Below are positions 17,905 to 26,660 of a stretch of DNA of 64,000 bases, piece after piece. The notes below the pieces were generated by a model that worked only from the letters and a program-made list of their open reading frames with translations, was not told where the DNA came from and did no database searches. Origin of the DNA: Clostridium aciditolerans (lineage in GTDB: Bacteria; Bacillota; Clostridia; Clostridiales; Clostridiaceae). The stretch is from positions 62,001 through 126,000 of the forward strand of contig NZ_JAEEGB010000026.1 of NCBI RefSeq assembly GCF_016316925.1, in the 5' to 3' direction. Each line of letters begins with the position of its first letter. The first letter of the stretch is position 1. Made by a program: the position numbers and the translations under genes.

Positions 17905-18333
17905 CTAAAATTTCATCTGTTTTAATACCTTCTCAACTGTGTCTCTAATCCTAATGTATAACTCATTTTCTGTATCTTTTAAATCCTTAAAAGGCATTAC
18001 TTTATAAAGTCTTGCCGCATTACATCCAATTTTTCTAGCTTTCTCTTTATCATATGGATTTAGAGTTATATTCACTAAAGGTTTTTCTTCTCTTAGCTTA
18101 TTGTAATGAAGGATTACTCTATTATTAACTACTCCTATAGCTATTCCCATCCTAGATTGTTCTGACGCAGAATGTATATCTCTTAACATATTAGTTTCCT
18201 TTAAATCAGCTTTTTTTATATCATAAGGTATTCCTTCTTCTTCTATTCCAGCAAGAATCTCTTTTAAAAGAGATTCCTCAGAGCTATTTACATATACAAA
18301 GATGCTTGGACTTTCCATACTCATACCAATCAT
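17905..18333 (-). CDS. pduH: Diol dehydratase reactivase small subunit PduH
   Basis: A 142-residue protein of the DdrB/PduH family, with SIFVYVNSS at the N-terminus and GIAIGVVNNRVILHYNKL in the middle. With PduG it forms the chaperone-like factor that swaps damaged cobalamin out of PduCDE. The start ATG follows GAGAGG and is 2 bases after the pduG stop, so it should be translationally coupled. It is followed by a 46-base gap and pduK. Confidence 0.9.
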   Translation of the reverse strand: MIGMSMESPSIFVYVNSSEESLLKEILAGIEEEGIPYDIKKADLKETNMLRDIHSASEQSRMGIAIGVVNNRVILHYNKLREEKPLVNITLNPYDKEKARKIGCNAARLYKVMPFKDLKDTENELYIRIRDTVEKVLKQMKF

Positions 18334-18335
18334 GA

Positions 18336-20156
18336 TTAATTACCTCTCAAACTCTTATAGTAAGATATTACAAGTCCAGTTGCCACTGCATTTCTAGGTC
18401 CTTCAGCTCCTCTTATATTACCGCTGCCACATACAACTCCATAGTGAGATAACTCGTCAGATATCATCTCTGGAATTTCAAAATCCAGTGCCGAACCTCC
18501 TACTAACACTACAAAATCAATAGTTCTCAAATCATGATTAGGTGCAATGTCCCTTAGAGCCCTAATAGTATTGGTTACAAATACCTTCGATTTAGCTTCT
18601 CTTCTAATGATCTTTATCTTTTCTAGTGTATGCTTAGTTGGAATAGGAATCATTTCATCCTTCTTTACTATTACATTTCTAGCAAATAATGATGAGTCTA
18701 AAGGTTTTTGAAAGAAGCACACACTCCCATCCTCATACCTTATATTGAATAAACTTTCAACCTTAGCTAATGGATGTTTCTTTATATCCTCTGCTAAATT
18801 GTAATCTTCAAGACCTAATTCAGACTTTATAAGCATGGTAACCATTTCTCCTGCACCTGCATGATGAATGGATTTAACAGCTCCCCTTTTATCAATATAA
18901 GCTGAATCCGTTGAACCGCCTCCAATATCTAATATAACGAGGGGTTTGTCTGTTCCTGGAGTAGTTAGAGCTCCAAGAACTGCCATATTTGCTTCTACAC
19001 CACCAATTAAAACTTTTACATTGGTTTCCATTTGCAACTTTTTAGCAATAGTCTCCATAGGCAATTTACTGGTTTTAACCATAGCTGCAAGAGCTACAGC
19101 ATTTTCTAGCGCAAATTCTTCCGCTAGTCCTCCTTGAACTTTTTGTGGTATAAATGTATCTACAGCTAAAATATCCTGTATTTTTATTTCTTCTATCTCT
19201 TGCTCCGTAAGCTCACCCATAATCTGTCTTACTCTCTCAATCATCCCACCTACATTGGTACCTGCCTCTCCAGTTACATCTTTTAATGGCCATACTTTAC
19301 TTAAACTATTCATTATGGCACTGGAACCTTCCTCTATCCCAATCTTGTTTTCCTTAGTTCCCATAAGTATTAACTTACCAGCAGGTATAACTCTCTCCTT
19401 TACATCCCCCTCAGGGGTTCTTATAACAACAGCGGATCTGTTGCCTATAAGAGCTCTTGAAATTGGGATTACATGTTTAGTTTCCTCTGGAGAAAGTTTA
19501 AAAACTGTGGCAAGTCCATAGGGGTTTGAAAGTACCTTTATAGTTTTTCCTGGTGCAGCCACTTCTACTGCTGCAAGCATTCCCATAGGAACCTTGTCAA
19601 TATAAGCCACTTCATCTACGATAGGAATTTTTCTACCCAGTCTATTGGATATTATTACTCCATCATCTCCTTGTATTACTGCACCAGTAATTTCTATACC
19701 CTTCTTAAAAGCTTCATTTAATCTTTTAGCAGCGCTTTCAAAATCTATGGACTTAGGAATGACACAAATTACTTCCTCATTACCATGAATATATTCTAAT
19801 TCATCAAGAAAAACTGTTTTTCCTGTACCTACTCCTATTCCACCAGGAGTATCCGGGTTATGACCTATCATAGTAGATTCTGTAATTATAGTTTCTGTTA
19901 TAGTTTCCATTGCTACATCTCCAATAACTGGAGTTGCCTCATTTATACATATAGCATCCAACTTCACTATTGGTATATTTATATTTTGGCAAGCCTCTTT
20001 TAAAGCAAGAAGTACTCCCATTACATTATCTACAGTTCCCTTAAGCCCAGTAGTTTTAACCATACTACTGGTAAGAAACTCTAAATTGTTATCAAAATCC
20101 GCAATGGCAACTTCAGTTGTAGAGTTTCCTATATCTACTCCTGCCACAAGTTTCAC
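18336..20156 (-). CDS. pduG: Diol dehydratase reactivase large subunit PduG
   Basis: A 606-residue ATPase with the actin/Hsp70-like phosphate-binding loops VAGVDIGNSTTEVAIA near the N-terminus and VILDIGGGSTDSAY near residue 415. The C-terminal block is DFVVLVGGSALDFEIPEM. It uses ATP to reactivate inactivated glycerol/diol dehydratase. I choose GTG at 20156 (MKLVAGVD...), five bases after an AGGTGG ribosome site, over an in-frame GTG three codons upstream. It sits between pduE and pduH as in Salmonella. Confidence 0.93.
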   Translation of the reverse strand: MKLVAGVDIGNSTTEVAIADFDNNLEFLTSSMVKTTGLKGTVDNVMGVLLALKEACQNINIPIVKLDAICINEATPVIGDVAMETITETIITESTMIGHNPDTPGGIGVGTGKTVFLDELEYIHGNEEVICVIPKSIDFESAAKRLNEAFKKGIEITGAVIQGDDGVIISNRLGRKIPIVDEVAYIDKVPMGMLAAVEVAAPGKTIKVLSNPYGLATVFKLSPEETKHVIPISRALIGNRSAVVIRTPEGDVKERVIPAGKLILMGTKENKIGIEEGSSAIMNSLSKVWPLKDVTGEAGTNVGGMIERVRQIMGELTEQEIEEIKIQDILAVDTFIPQKVQGGLAEEFALENAVALAAMVKTSKLPMETIAKKLQMETNVKVLIGGVEANMAVLGALTTPGTDKPLVILDIGGGSTDSAYIDKRGAVKSIHHAGAGEMVTMLIKSELGLEDYNLAEDIKKHPLAKVESLFNIRYEDGSVCFFQKPLDSSLFARNVIVKKDEMIPIPTKHTLEKIKIIRREAKSKVFVTNTIRALRDIAPNHDLRTIDFVVLVGGSALDFEIPEMISDELSHYGVVCGSGNIRGAEGPRNAVATGLVISYYKSLRGN

Positions 20157-20169
20157 TTGTACCACCTAC

Positions 20170-20703
20170 CTAAACTTTTAATCTGCCTCTCTTTTCGTAT
20201 ACGCCACAAGCTTCTCTAACAAGAGCAGCGCAAATTTTTGCATCATATTTATTTTCTAATTCATCTGCTATGTCTAATAGTTCTTGCTTTGTAGATCTAT
20301 AAGGTCTTAATGCATTATAAATTTCCAAAACTCTGCTATCTGGAACCACTGCAAGCTCCGCCGCTCTTCTGAGATTTTTCGCAAATTGATATCTTCCTAC
20401 AGATTCAGCTATTTGAGCTTGATACAAAAGAACTTCGGGAGTTATTTTTATATCCTCTGGGCTAATGCTTCCATTTAAAACATTGTCTATATTTATATCT
20501 TTTAATCCTTTGCCGCTCTTAGTTTTTATTAAGTCGCTTCTCTTTTGAGCTAAAGGATAATCATTTTTACTCAAAGCTTCACAAACTTTATTCTCTTCAC
20601 ACTTTGCTGCAGATTTTTCTTGAATGGCTGACATGCTGCTTAAAACCTGACTAATTATTTGTTCTATTAAAGCATTGTTATCCATTAAAGCGTTGTTATC
20701 CAT
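20170..20703 (-). CDS. pduE: Propanediol/glycerol dehydratase small subunit PduE
   Basis: The 177-residue gamma subunit of the B12-dependent dehydratase. Characteristic blocks are YPLAQKRSDLIKTKSGKGL, ITPEVLLYQAQIAESVGR and ALRPYRSTKQELLDIADELE. I choose ATG 20703, preceded by AGGGGTG, rather than the GTG/ATG frame opening inside pduD. The first twelve codons are an 18-base tandem duplication (MDNNAL repeated); its second copy is also a possible start. An amphipathic helix follows (IEQIISQVLSSM), similar to encapsulation signals. Confidence 0.92.
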   Translation of the reverse strand: MDNNALMDNNALIEQIISQVLSSMSAIQEKSAAKCEENKVCEALSKNDYPLAQKRSDLIKTKSGKGLKDINIDNVLNGSISPEDIKITPEVLLYQAQIAESVGRYQFAKNLRRAAELAVVPDSRVLEIYNALRPYRSTKQELLDIADELENKYDAKICAALVREACGVYEKRGRLKV

Positions 20704-20713
20704 AACTTCACCC

Positions 20714-21382
20714 CTATTCAAAAACTACTTTTATTTCTATAGGCTTAGCATTTGGCACTACATGCTCTGTTTCTTTTATATGAAGTACTGCTGCCTTAGC
20801 TTGATATCTTGGTCTAGCCATTTGATCATTCTTAACTGGAACTGGGTCTGGTGATTCACCTTTAGCATACTTAGCCGCATTTTTACCTATAGCTCTAAAG
20901 GTTTCTCTATCTATTAATGGAGCTTGAGGGAATAATTCAAGATTATTTAAGAGTTCCAAATCCTTTTGATGTATAACTGTAGTTCCTTTTGATTGTATTC
21001 CTATACCAATTCCTGAACCACTTAAAACTGCAGCATCATGACTCATAAATGATACATCTGATGTACGAAGAACTCTTATAACTCTTGCAGTTACTCCTTC
21101 TTCCTCTATCCCTGCCATAATTTCTCTTAAAACATCATCATGTGGAATTCCAACTATAGTTTCTGTTTGGTAAATCCCAAAAGCAGGTGCTATAGCTATA
21201 ACAACTTCATCACTTCTTTTTCCACTTTCAGCTTGCCCAACTTCCTCTAGTTTCATTTTGCCAACCCTCGAAACAGGGGAACTAGATTTAATAATGTTTG
21301 TGTTTACATTGTTCGTTAATTGTTTTAAAACCTGCTGAGTTATTATTTCTATTAACTCCTCATTGGATACTGATTTAACCAT
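20714..21382 (-). CDS. pduD: Propanediol/glycerol dehydratase medium subunit PduD
   Basis: The 222-residue beta subunit. Family blocks are [54 protein letters not shown] and [14 protein letters not shown]. The N-terminal extension (residues 1-25, [19 protein letters not shown]) is an amphipathic helix of the kind that targets PduD into the shell in Salmonella; it marks this as a microcompartment enzyme rather than a cytosolic glycerol dehydratase. The ATG follows GGGGAGTG. It is 15 bases after pduC. Confidence 0.93.
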   Translation of the reverse strand: MVKSVSNEELIEIITQQVLKQLTNNVNTNIIKSSSPVSRVGKMKLEEVGQAESGKRSDEVVIAIAPAFGIYQTETIVGIPHDDVLREIMAGIEEEGVTARVIRVLRTSDVSFMSHDAAVLSGSGIGIGIQSKGTTVIHQKDLELLNNLELFPQAPLIDRETFRAIGKNAAKYAKGESPDPVPVKNDQMARPRYQAKAAVLHIKETEHVVPNAKPIEIKVVFE

Positions 21383-21397
21383 ACATTAATCACTCCC

Positions 21398-23065
21398 CTA
21401 TTTCATTTTATCTGGATCTAGAGCATGAGTTATATTTTTAACTTCTTCCCATCTATCACCTTCAAGTCTATATCCTGTTCCAGGTCCCATGTAATCATTG
21501 GCATCATTTACTGCAGTAATAACGTTAAAGTCATTATCAAATATAGATGATGTATGAAGATAATCCCCTACTATTCTTTGCTTTAACATACAAAGAACTC
21601 TTTCAGCCACATCACTAAAACCGCCTTTTTTAAGAGCTTTAACTATATCAAGTCCTGTAACACCGCGAGTTAACAATTCCTGTGCTGCCTTTAAGTCTTC
21701 TACAACATTTCTATTTGGCATATCTTTGCTTCCATGAGCATAAGTTGCAGCTTCAACTTCTTCATCTGTAATAGCCGGTAAGCCTATTTCTTTGAATACA
21801 GCTTGTAGAGCTCTTGCTGCTTTGTTTCTGATAGCTATGACATCCTCTTCTTTTACTGGCCTTAATCCTCCATCTACTTTTAAATCTCTTTGAAGAACTA
21901 AGTAATCATCATAGTCTTCTGCATCAAAGTTTGAACCTGCGAACATATTATCATAATTAGGTACTGAACTATATCCAGAGAATATAAAGTCAGTTCCTGG
22001 TAAGAATTGCATCATAGTTCTTGCAGTTCTTCTTATATCAGAGTGAGTAAAGGTTTGGTCGTTTCCTGATGCAACTTCCATATCCAACATAGTAGTTATA
22101 AGGTTTTCTCCTAATACCGCTCTTATACCTCCTGGTACTGCACCTGGCACGCCTATACAACTGATGGAACCATTTTGAAGCCCTTGAACTCCTGCACCTT
22201 TGGTTATCATAATACATCTTGCTTCAAGATAAAGCATGGATTTTCCCTCTGCATATCCCATTTGAACCTCTGAACCGGTACCTGAAGTAAATCTCATCTT
22301 TAATCCTCTAGAAGCATAAGCAGATGCTAAGAAAGATTTAGACCAAGGTGTATCATCACCATCTACAAATACCTGTTCAGTTCCGTAAACAGAAATAGTT
22401 TCTGCATAGGATGTATATCCAAGCATTCCTAGTCTGAGTTCTGTTGCTTCTTCTAATGCGCACTGAGTCAATACTCCACCTCTACCAGTTTGAGCTCCTA
22501 CTAAAAGTGAAAGAGCATTAAATGGTGCATATCTTACTATACCTACAGTTGTCTCCATTTCATCAAAGCCTCTAATAGCTGATTCTGCAGCATCTGCAGC
22601 AATCTGCACTGGGTTATCACGTACATTAGTAACGTGGCATTGATTTGATGGAGTTCTTCTAGCTCTCATCTTTTGAAGAGCCATCATCATTTCAACTACG
22701 TTTAATTTATCTACAACTTCCACAAGCTTTGCAGGAGTTAACGCAGTAGTTATTTTTACAATTTCGTCTCTTGAAACACTAATGTCTACTAGCATTCTTG
22801 CTATTTTCAACGAATCTATAGCCATGGCTTTTTCAGTATTTTCTATGTTTATAGCATGATCAGCTAAAAATGAATCTATAAAATCAAAATCTTCTCTTTT
22901 CTTTCCATCCATTTCAACTATCTTGCCATTTTCCACCTTAACACTTGGCACCGGATCACTAGGACTTCCTATAGCTATAAGTCCTACTTCTGGCCACTCT
23001 TTAACGAATCCATCATTATGAACTTGTCTATTTTCTAATACTTCAAATCTCTTAGATCTTTTCAC
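21398..23065 (-). CDS. pduC: Propanediol/glycerol dehydratase large subunit PduC
   Basis: The 555-residue alpha subunit with the adenosylcobalamin TIM barrel. It converts 1,2-propanediol to propionaldehyde, or glycerol to 3-hydroxypropionaldehyde, by a radical mechanism. Conserved stretches include RTPSNQCHVTN with the active-site His (~143), TVGIVRYAPFNALSLLVGAQ, MRFTSGTGSEVQMGYAEGKS and PGTDFIFSGYSSVPNYDNMF. It starts at GTG after GGTGG. Diol versus glycerol preference cannot be read directly. The full shell and PduL/PduP context favours a pdu-type role, while the gldA partner leaves glycerol open. Confidence 0.95.
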   Translation of the reverse strand: MKRSKRFEVLENRQVHNDGFVKEWPEVGLIAIGSPSDPVPSVKVENGKIVEMDGKKREDFDFIDSFLADHAINIENTEKAMAIDSLKIARMLVDISVSRDEIVKITTALTPAKLVEVVDKLNVVEMMMALQKMRARRTPSNQCHVTNVRDNPVQIAADAAESAIRGFDEMETTVGIVRYAPFNALSLLVGAQTGRGGVLTQCALEEATELRLGMLGYTSYAETISVYGTEQVFVDGDDTPWSKSFLASAYASRGLKMRFTSGTGSEVQMGYAEGKSMLYLEARCIMITKGAGVQGLQNGSISCIGVPGAVPGGIRAVLGENLITTMLDMEVASGNDQTFTHSDIRRTARTMMQFLPGTDFIFSGYSSVPNYDNMFAGSNFDAEDYDDYLVLQRDLKVDGGLRPVKEEDVIAIRNKAARALQAVFKEIGLPAITDEEVEAATYAHGSKDMPNRNVVEDLKAAQELLTRGVTGLDIVKALKKGGFSDVAERVLCMLKQRIVGDYLHTSSIFDNDFNVITAVNDANDYMGPGTGYRLEGDRWEEVKNITHALDPDKMK

Positions 23066-23082
23066 AGTAACACCACCCTCTG

Positions 23083-23781
23083 TTAAATGTAAGGTTCAGT
23101 ATCTGTCTTAGGTTCTTGACCCATTGCTCTTAATAAAGATAAACCAACTTCCCTAGCAGCTATAACTGATTGTCTAACAGCACCTGAATCTCCAGTAATA
23201 GTAATTATAACCTCATTTGAATGAGCTGTTCCCGCATCTGGACTTGCATAGGTAACTATTTCAACATTTGCAGTTTTCATAGCTGTATCTGCCATTACTA
23301 CTCCAATACCTGCAGGTGCCCCAACAATTATTCCGAAAGCTTTTCCAAGTGGGGCGCCAAAAGCTTTTTCTAAAGCTAAGCTAGCTCTAGCAGTATATTG
23401 TAATTCAAGATGTCCAACGTCACATCCGTAAACATCTCCAAAAGTTCGATCTAATTCTTTCAAAGCTACTTCTACAGCTCTTCTAGCATCCGATACATCC
23501 TCTGCTGCTAATATAATTAATGAACCGTGACCTGCTCCACCCTTTGTATCTCTAGCAAGCTCAATACTTACTACTTCAGTATTAGTAGCTTTTACAGCTT
23601 CATCTGCAGCCATAATTTGTGGACCTGCTCCTGTTCTTGCGCTAATTATTCCTATTGAACGATATTTTTTATCTAAACCCATTTTTTCATGTAAATAGTA
23701 ATCTACATTTGCTATAACTAAGCCTATGGTGTCTCCTCTTGCAGCTCCTACGTATTCTGTTATTGCTGATGGTACGCTCAT
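23083..23781 (-). CDS. pduB': PduB' internal translation product
   Basis: Inside pduB, ATG at 23781-23779 (MSVPSAITEYVG) is preceded by GGGAGG with a spacing of about 8 bases. In Salmonella, PduB' arises from the equivalent internal start and is a major shell component without the core-binding extension. Conservation of both the position and a strong ribosome site supports the same here (232 residues). Confidence 0.7.
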   Translation of the reverse strand: MSVPSAITEYVGAARGDTIGLVIANVDYYLHEKMGLDKKYRSIGIISARTGAGPQIMAADEAVKATNTEVVSIELARDTKGGAGHGSLIILAAEDVSDARRAVEVALKELDRTFGDVYGCDVGHLELQYTARASLALEKAFGAPLGKAFGIIVGAPAGIGVVMADTAMKTANVEIVTYASPDAGTAHSNEVIITITGDSGAVRQSVIAAREVGLSLLRAMGQEPKTDTEPYI

Positions 23782-23964
23782 AACTTTTACCTCCCTTTTT
23801 TCTTCTACAACTTTTTCTTTTTCGAAAACTTCAGCAGGCTGTTTTTCTAATATTTTCTCCGCTGCTGATGTTATAATCTTACTCATCAGTTCCTTATCTA
23901 CATTTTGCAGATTTACTCTGCTGCTTATTTCTGATAAAACCTTTTCAATCAACCCATTATCCAT
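23083..23964 (-). CDS. pduB: BMC-T shell protein PduB (long form)
   Basis: A 293-residue tandem-BMC trimeric shell protein that tracks Salmonella PduB: GDTIGLVIANVDYYLHEKM, SIGIISARTGAGPQIMAADE, FGDVYGCDVGHLELQYTARA and the C-terminal EPKTDTEPYI. Residues 1-60 are a longer N-terminal extension than usual, containing an amphipathic helix (NGLIEKVLSEISSRV) and a charged linker. In Salmonella the PduB extension ties the enzyme core to the shell. An internal ATG with its own strong ribosome site should also give PduB' (listed separately). Confidence 0.93.
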   Translation of the reverse strand: MDNGLIEKVLSEISSRVNLQNVDKELMSKIITSAAEKILEKQPAEVFEKEKVVEEKREVKVMSVPSAITEYVGAARGDTIGLVIANVDYYLHEKMGLDKKYRSIGIISARTGAGPQIMAADEAVKATNTEVVSIELARDTKGGAGHGSLIILAAEDVSDARRAVEVALKELDRTFGDVYGCDVGHLELQYTARASLALEKAFGAPLGKAFGIIVGAPAGIGVVMADTAMKTANVEIVTYASPDAGTAHSNEVIITITGDSGAVRQSVIAAREVGLSLLRAMGQEPKTDTEPYI

Positions 23965-23985
23965 ACTTACTACCCCTTAACTTTA

Positions 23986-24267
23986 CTATTCAGTGAATTT
24001 AGGTAATATTTTTTCAACGTCTGTATGTGGTCTTGGAATAACATGTATAGATATAACCTCTCCAACTCTCTTAGCAGAAGCAGCACCAGCATCTGTAGCG
24101 GCTTTAACAGCACCAACATCTCCTCTAACCATAACTGTTACTAATCCTGATCCAATCTTTTCATATCCTATAAGTGCAACATTTGCAGCCTTTACCATAG
24201 AATCAGCCGCTTCTATCGCAGCCACCAATCCTTTAGTTTCTATCATTCCTAATGCTTCTTGTCCCAT
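23986..24267 (-). CDS. pduA: BMC-H shell protein PduA
   Basis: A 93-residue hexameric shell protein and the first gene of the operon: [20 protein letters not shown], the pore-loop region [19 protein letters not shown], and [11 protein letters not shown] near the end. The KIGSGL pore motif matches PduA-type pores that pass small diols. The ATG follows GGAGGTG. The promoter must lie in 24268-24450, shared with the divergent sensor kinase gene. Confidence 0.93.
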   Translation of the reverse strand: MGQEALGMIETKGLVAAIEAADSMVKAANVALIGYEKIGSGLVTVMVRGDVGAVKAATDAGAASAKRVGEVISIHVIPRPHTDVEKILPKFTE

Positions 24268-24453
24268 AAAGACACCTCCAAAAATAAAATTAATTTTCTT
24301 GAGTTTATTTTATATCATTATCCTTAATTATTTTTAGAATATTTTGACACATTAATCACTTATATTAACTTGTTAAACTTGTAATTTTAATACTTTTTTA
24401 TGTACTTTTTTTACCTTTTATATCCTAAATTTTACTGAATATTCATAAAATAA

Positions 24454-24483
24454 TTGATTTTATCACATACCAACAGGTATAAT
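24454..24483 (+). promoter_or_regulatory. Sigma-A promoter for the PocR sensor kinase
   Basis: TTGATT and TATAAT are separated by 18 bases, 56 bases upstream of the kinase start. It lies in the pduA/kinase divergent spacer (24268-24538), where binding sites of the AraC-type response regulator would also be expected. No clear direct repeats could be picked out by eye. Confidence 0.55.
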
Positions 24484-24538
24484 TGTTATATAAAGCATTT
24501 ATTTAAATAATTTAATTGCTGATTTATGAGGTGTTCTT

Positions 24539-25750
24539 ATGGATAACTTGAATCAATACAAATTACATGAAATTATAGATGCACATTCATTACAGCACAT
24601 TCAAGATAGATTCTCTAAAATGACCAATTTATCTACAGTAACTGTAGATAAACTAGGCAATCCTGTAACTGCACCAAGTAATTTTTCAAAATTTTGTACA
24701 TTAATTAGATCTTCTAAGGTAGGTTATGAAAGATGCACCAATTGTGATGCAGAGGGTGGTTTAAAATCCATGCTCTTAAAAAAGCCAATAATTTATACCT
24801 GCCATGCCGGTCTTACTGATTTGTGTGCCCCGATTGTTGTAAATGACATTTATCTTGGCTGCATGCTTTGCGGACAAGTACTCCTTAAAGAGAATAAAGA
24901 TAAATCTACTGTGGATTTAAAAAAGCTTTCTATGGAATTGGACTTGCCTATAAAAGAACTTGAATATGCTTTAAATCATATAAAAACTTCTAAATACAAT
25001 AAACTTATAGATGCTGCTGATTTTCTTTCCTTGTTTTCAAATTTAATTGCAAAAATGGGTATTGCGAATATATCCCATGCTGAGCTTCTTAAAGAAACTA
25101 AAGAGAAAATGAAATTTCAACAATTAGCAAAGGATGCTCAAATTAAATCTATTCAGTCTCAGATTAATCCACATTTTTTGTTTAATACACTAAACACCAT
25201 TTCAGGTATGGCTCTTATGGAGAATTGTGATATAACAGCGGATTTAATCTACGCCCTCTCTGATATATTAAGATACAGCATTAAAAATTCAGAAGATATG
25301 GTAAAAATAAGCACAGAAATAGATAGTATTGAGAAGTATTTATTTATCCAAAGTGTTAGATATAGCGATAAATTCAGTTATGACTTAAAGATTTCAGAAG
25401 AAGTATTAAACTACAAAATTCCAGCTATGACTTTGCAGCCTCTTATTGAGAATGCTATTATTCACGGATTGGAACCGAAAAACGGTCCTGGTAAAATAAC
25501 TATACATGGAAATATAGCTTCTGATAAATTAGCAATAATTAAAATAGAGGACAATGGCGTTGGTATGACTAGTGACAAATTGAATATGATTATAAATAAT
25601 ATAAATTCTTCTAATAAATTAGAAAGCATTGGAATAAAACTAGTTCAAGATAGATTGTTATATTATTTCGGATCTGAATTTAGTATTAAAATCAATAGTA
25701 TTCCTTATGTAGGAACAACGGTGTACATTAAAATCCCACTTACTTATTAG
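24539..25750 (+). CDS. PocR-domain sensor histidine kinase (LytS-type), probable pdu regulator
   Basis: A 403-residue protein without evident membrane segments. Residues ~5-175 resemble the PocR ligand domain with its cysteine set (ERCTNCDAEGG, CHAGLTDLCAPI, GCMLCGQ). Residues ~200-400 are a LytS/His_kinase family kinase with QSQINPHFLFNTLNTIS (phospho-acceptor His), ENAIIHGLEPKNGPG and IEDNGVGMT (ATP lid). PocR domains in pdu systems sense diols or short organic acids, so it probably senses propanediol or glycerol in the cytoplasm. It is divergent from pduA and 25 bases upstream of its response regulator. Confidence 0.88.
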   Translation: MDNLNQYKLHEIIDAHSLQHIQDRFSKMTNLSTVTVDKLGNPVTAPSNFSKFCTLIRSSKVGYERCTNCDAEGGLKSMLLKKPIIYTCHAGLTDLCAPIVVNDIYLGCMLCGQVLLKENKDKSTVDLKKLSMELDLPIKELEYALNHIKTSKYNKLIDAADFLSLFSNLIAKMGIANISHAELLKETKEKMKFQQLAKDAQIKSIQSQINPHFLFNTLNTISGMALMENCDITADLIYALSDILRYSIKNSEDMVKISTEIDSIEKYLFIQSVRYSDKFSYDLKISEEVLNYKIPAMTLQPLIENAIIHGLEPKNGPGKITIHGNIASDKLAIIKIEDNGVGMTSDKLNMIINNINSSNKLESIGIKLVQDRLLYYFGSEFSIKINSIPYVGTTVYIKIPLTY

Positions 25751-25775
25751 AAATTTATTGGGAGGTATCCAAATC

Positions 25776-26537
25776 ATGTACAAACTACTAATTGCCGATG
25801 ATGAAGCCTTTGAACGTAAAGTTATAAGATTTATATTAAAAAATTTTTTTTCTAATATAGAGATAGTTGCAGATGCAAAGACTGGAGATGAAGCTATAGT
25901 ATTATCCCAAAAATATAAACCACATATAATCATTATGGATATTAAAATGCCTGAAAAAGACGGCCTAGAAGCGCAGCAAGCTATATATCAATTTCTACCA
26001 AATGTAAAGACTATTATTCTAACCGCCTACGATAATTTTAGCTTTGCGCAAAATGCCATTAAACTTCGTGTAGCTGACTACATTTTAAAGCCAGTAAAAC
26101 CTAATGAGCTAAATGAATCCATTAATAAAATTATTTCACAATTAAAAACCGAAAATATAGATTTTCTTGATTCAGTAAATTTATCTTCTGATAAAGATTC
26201 CATCCATAAAGCCCTAAAATATATAAATAAAAATTTCAATAAGAATATAAGTTTGGAATCAGTATCAGAGATTGTTCATCTAAATCCACAGTATTTTAGC
26301 CGGTACTTTAAAAATAGCACAGGTTTAAATTTTGTAGAATATGTGTCCAAAATACGCATAAAAGAAGCAAAAAGATTATTAGTAAATACAGATAAAAGCA
26401 TAAGTGGAATATCTTTAGACGTTGGTTATATAGATTCTTCATACTTTACTAAAGTTTTTATAAAATATGAAGGAATTTCTCCACATAAATATAGACTAAT
26501 ACAAAAAAAGCACTCTCTAGATCTAGAGAGGCCTTAA
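25776..26537 (+). CDS. Response regulator, receiver plus AraC-type DNA-binding domain
   Basis: A 253-residue protein. Residues 1-120 are a receiver domain (LLIADDEAFERKV; phospho-acceptor Asp in HIIIMDIKMPEKDGLEA; TAYDNFSFAQNAI; KPVKP). Residues ~150-253 are an AraC/YesN-type double helix-turn-helix (LNPQYFSRYFKNSTGLNF, GYIDSSYFTKVF). The ATG at 25776 is preceded by GGAGGT and preferred over the TTG at 25758. With the preceding kinase it forms a two-component system that likely activates the pdu operon. Confidence 0.9.
   Translation: MYKLLIADDEAFERKVIRFILKNFFSNIEIVADAKTGDEAIVLSQKYKPHIIIMDIKMPEKDGLEAQQAIYQFLPNVKTIILTAYDNFSFAQNAIKLRVADYILKPVKPNELNESINKIISQLKTENIDFLDSVNLSSDKDSIHKALKYINKNFNKNISLESVSEIVHLNPQYFSRYFKNSTGLNFVEYVSKIRIKEAKRLLVNTDKSISGISLDVGYIDSSYFTKVFIKYEGISPHKYRLIQKKHSLDLERP
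26513..26530. repeat. 18-base perfect palindrome at the end of the response regulator gene
   Basis: CTCTCTAGATCTAGAGAG lies across the last codons of the gene. It could fold as a hairpin in the mRNA end but lacks a T-run. Confidence 0.4.
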
Positions 26538-26660
26538 CAAAGTTCTTATAATAAATAATTAAAAAAGTATTTTAATTATAAATTAGTTAAACATATACCC
26601 TTTTATAAAAAAGCAGTTTCTGATAAATTATTCTCGTTAGCAATTTCAAGGATTAAATCA

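Noticed and set aside
24268-24450. Cobalamin riboswitch upstream of pduA
   Set aside because: The spacer is too short and AT-rich and has no B12-box. Regulation by the adjacent two-component system is more likely.
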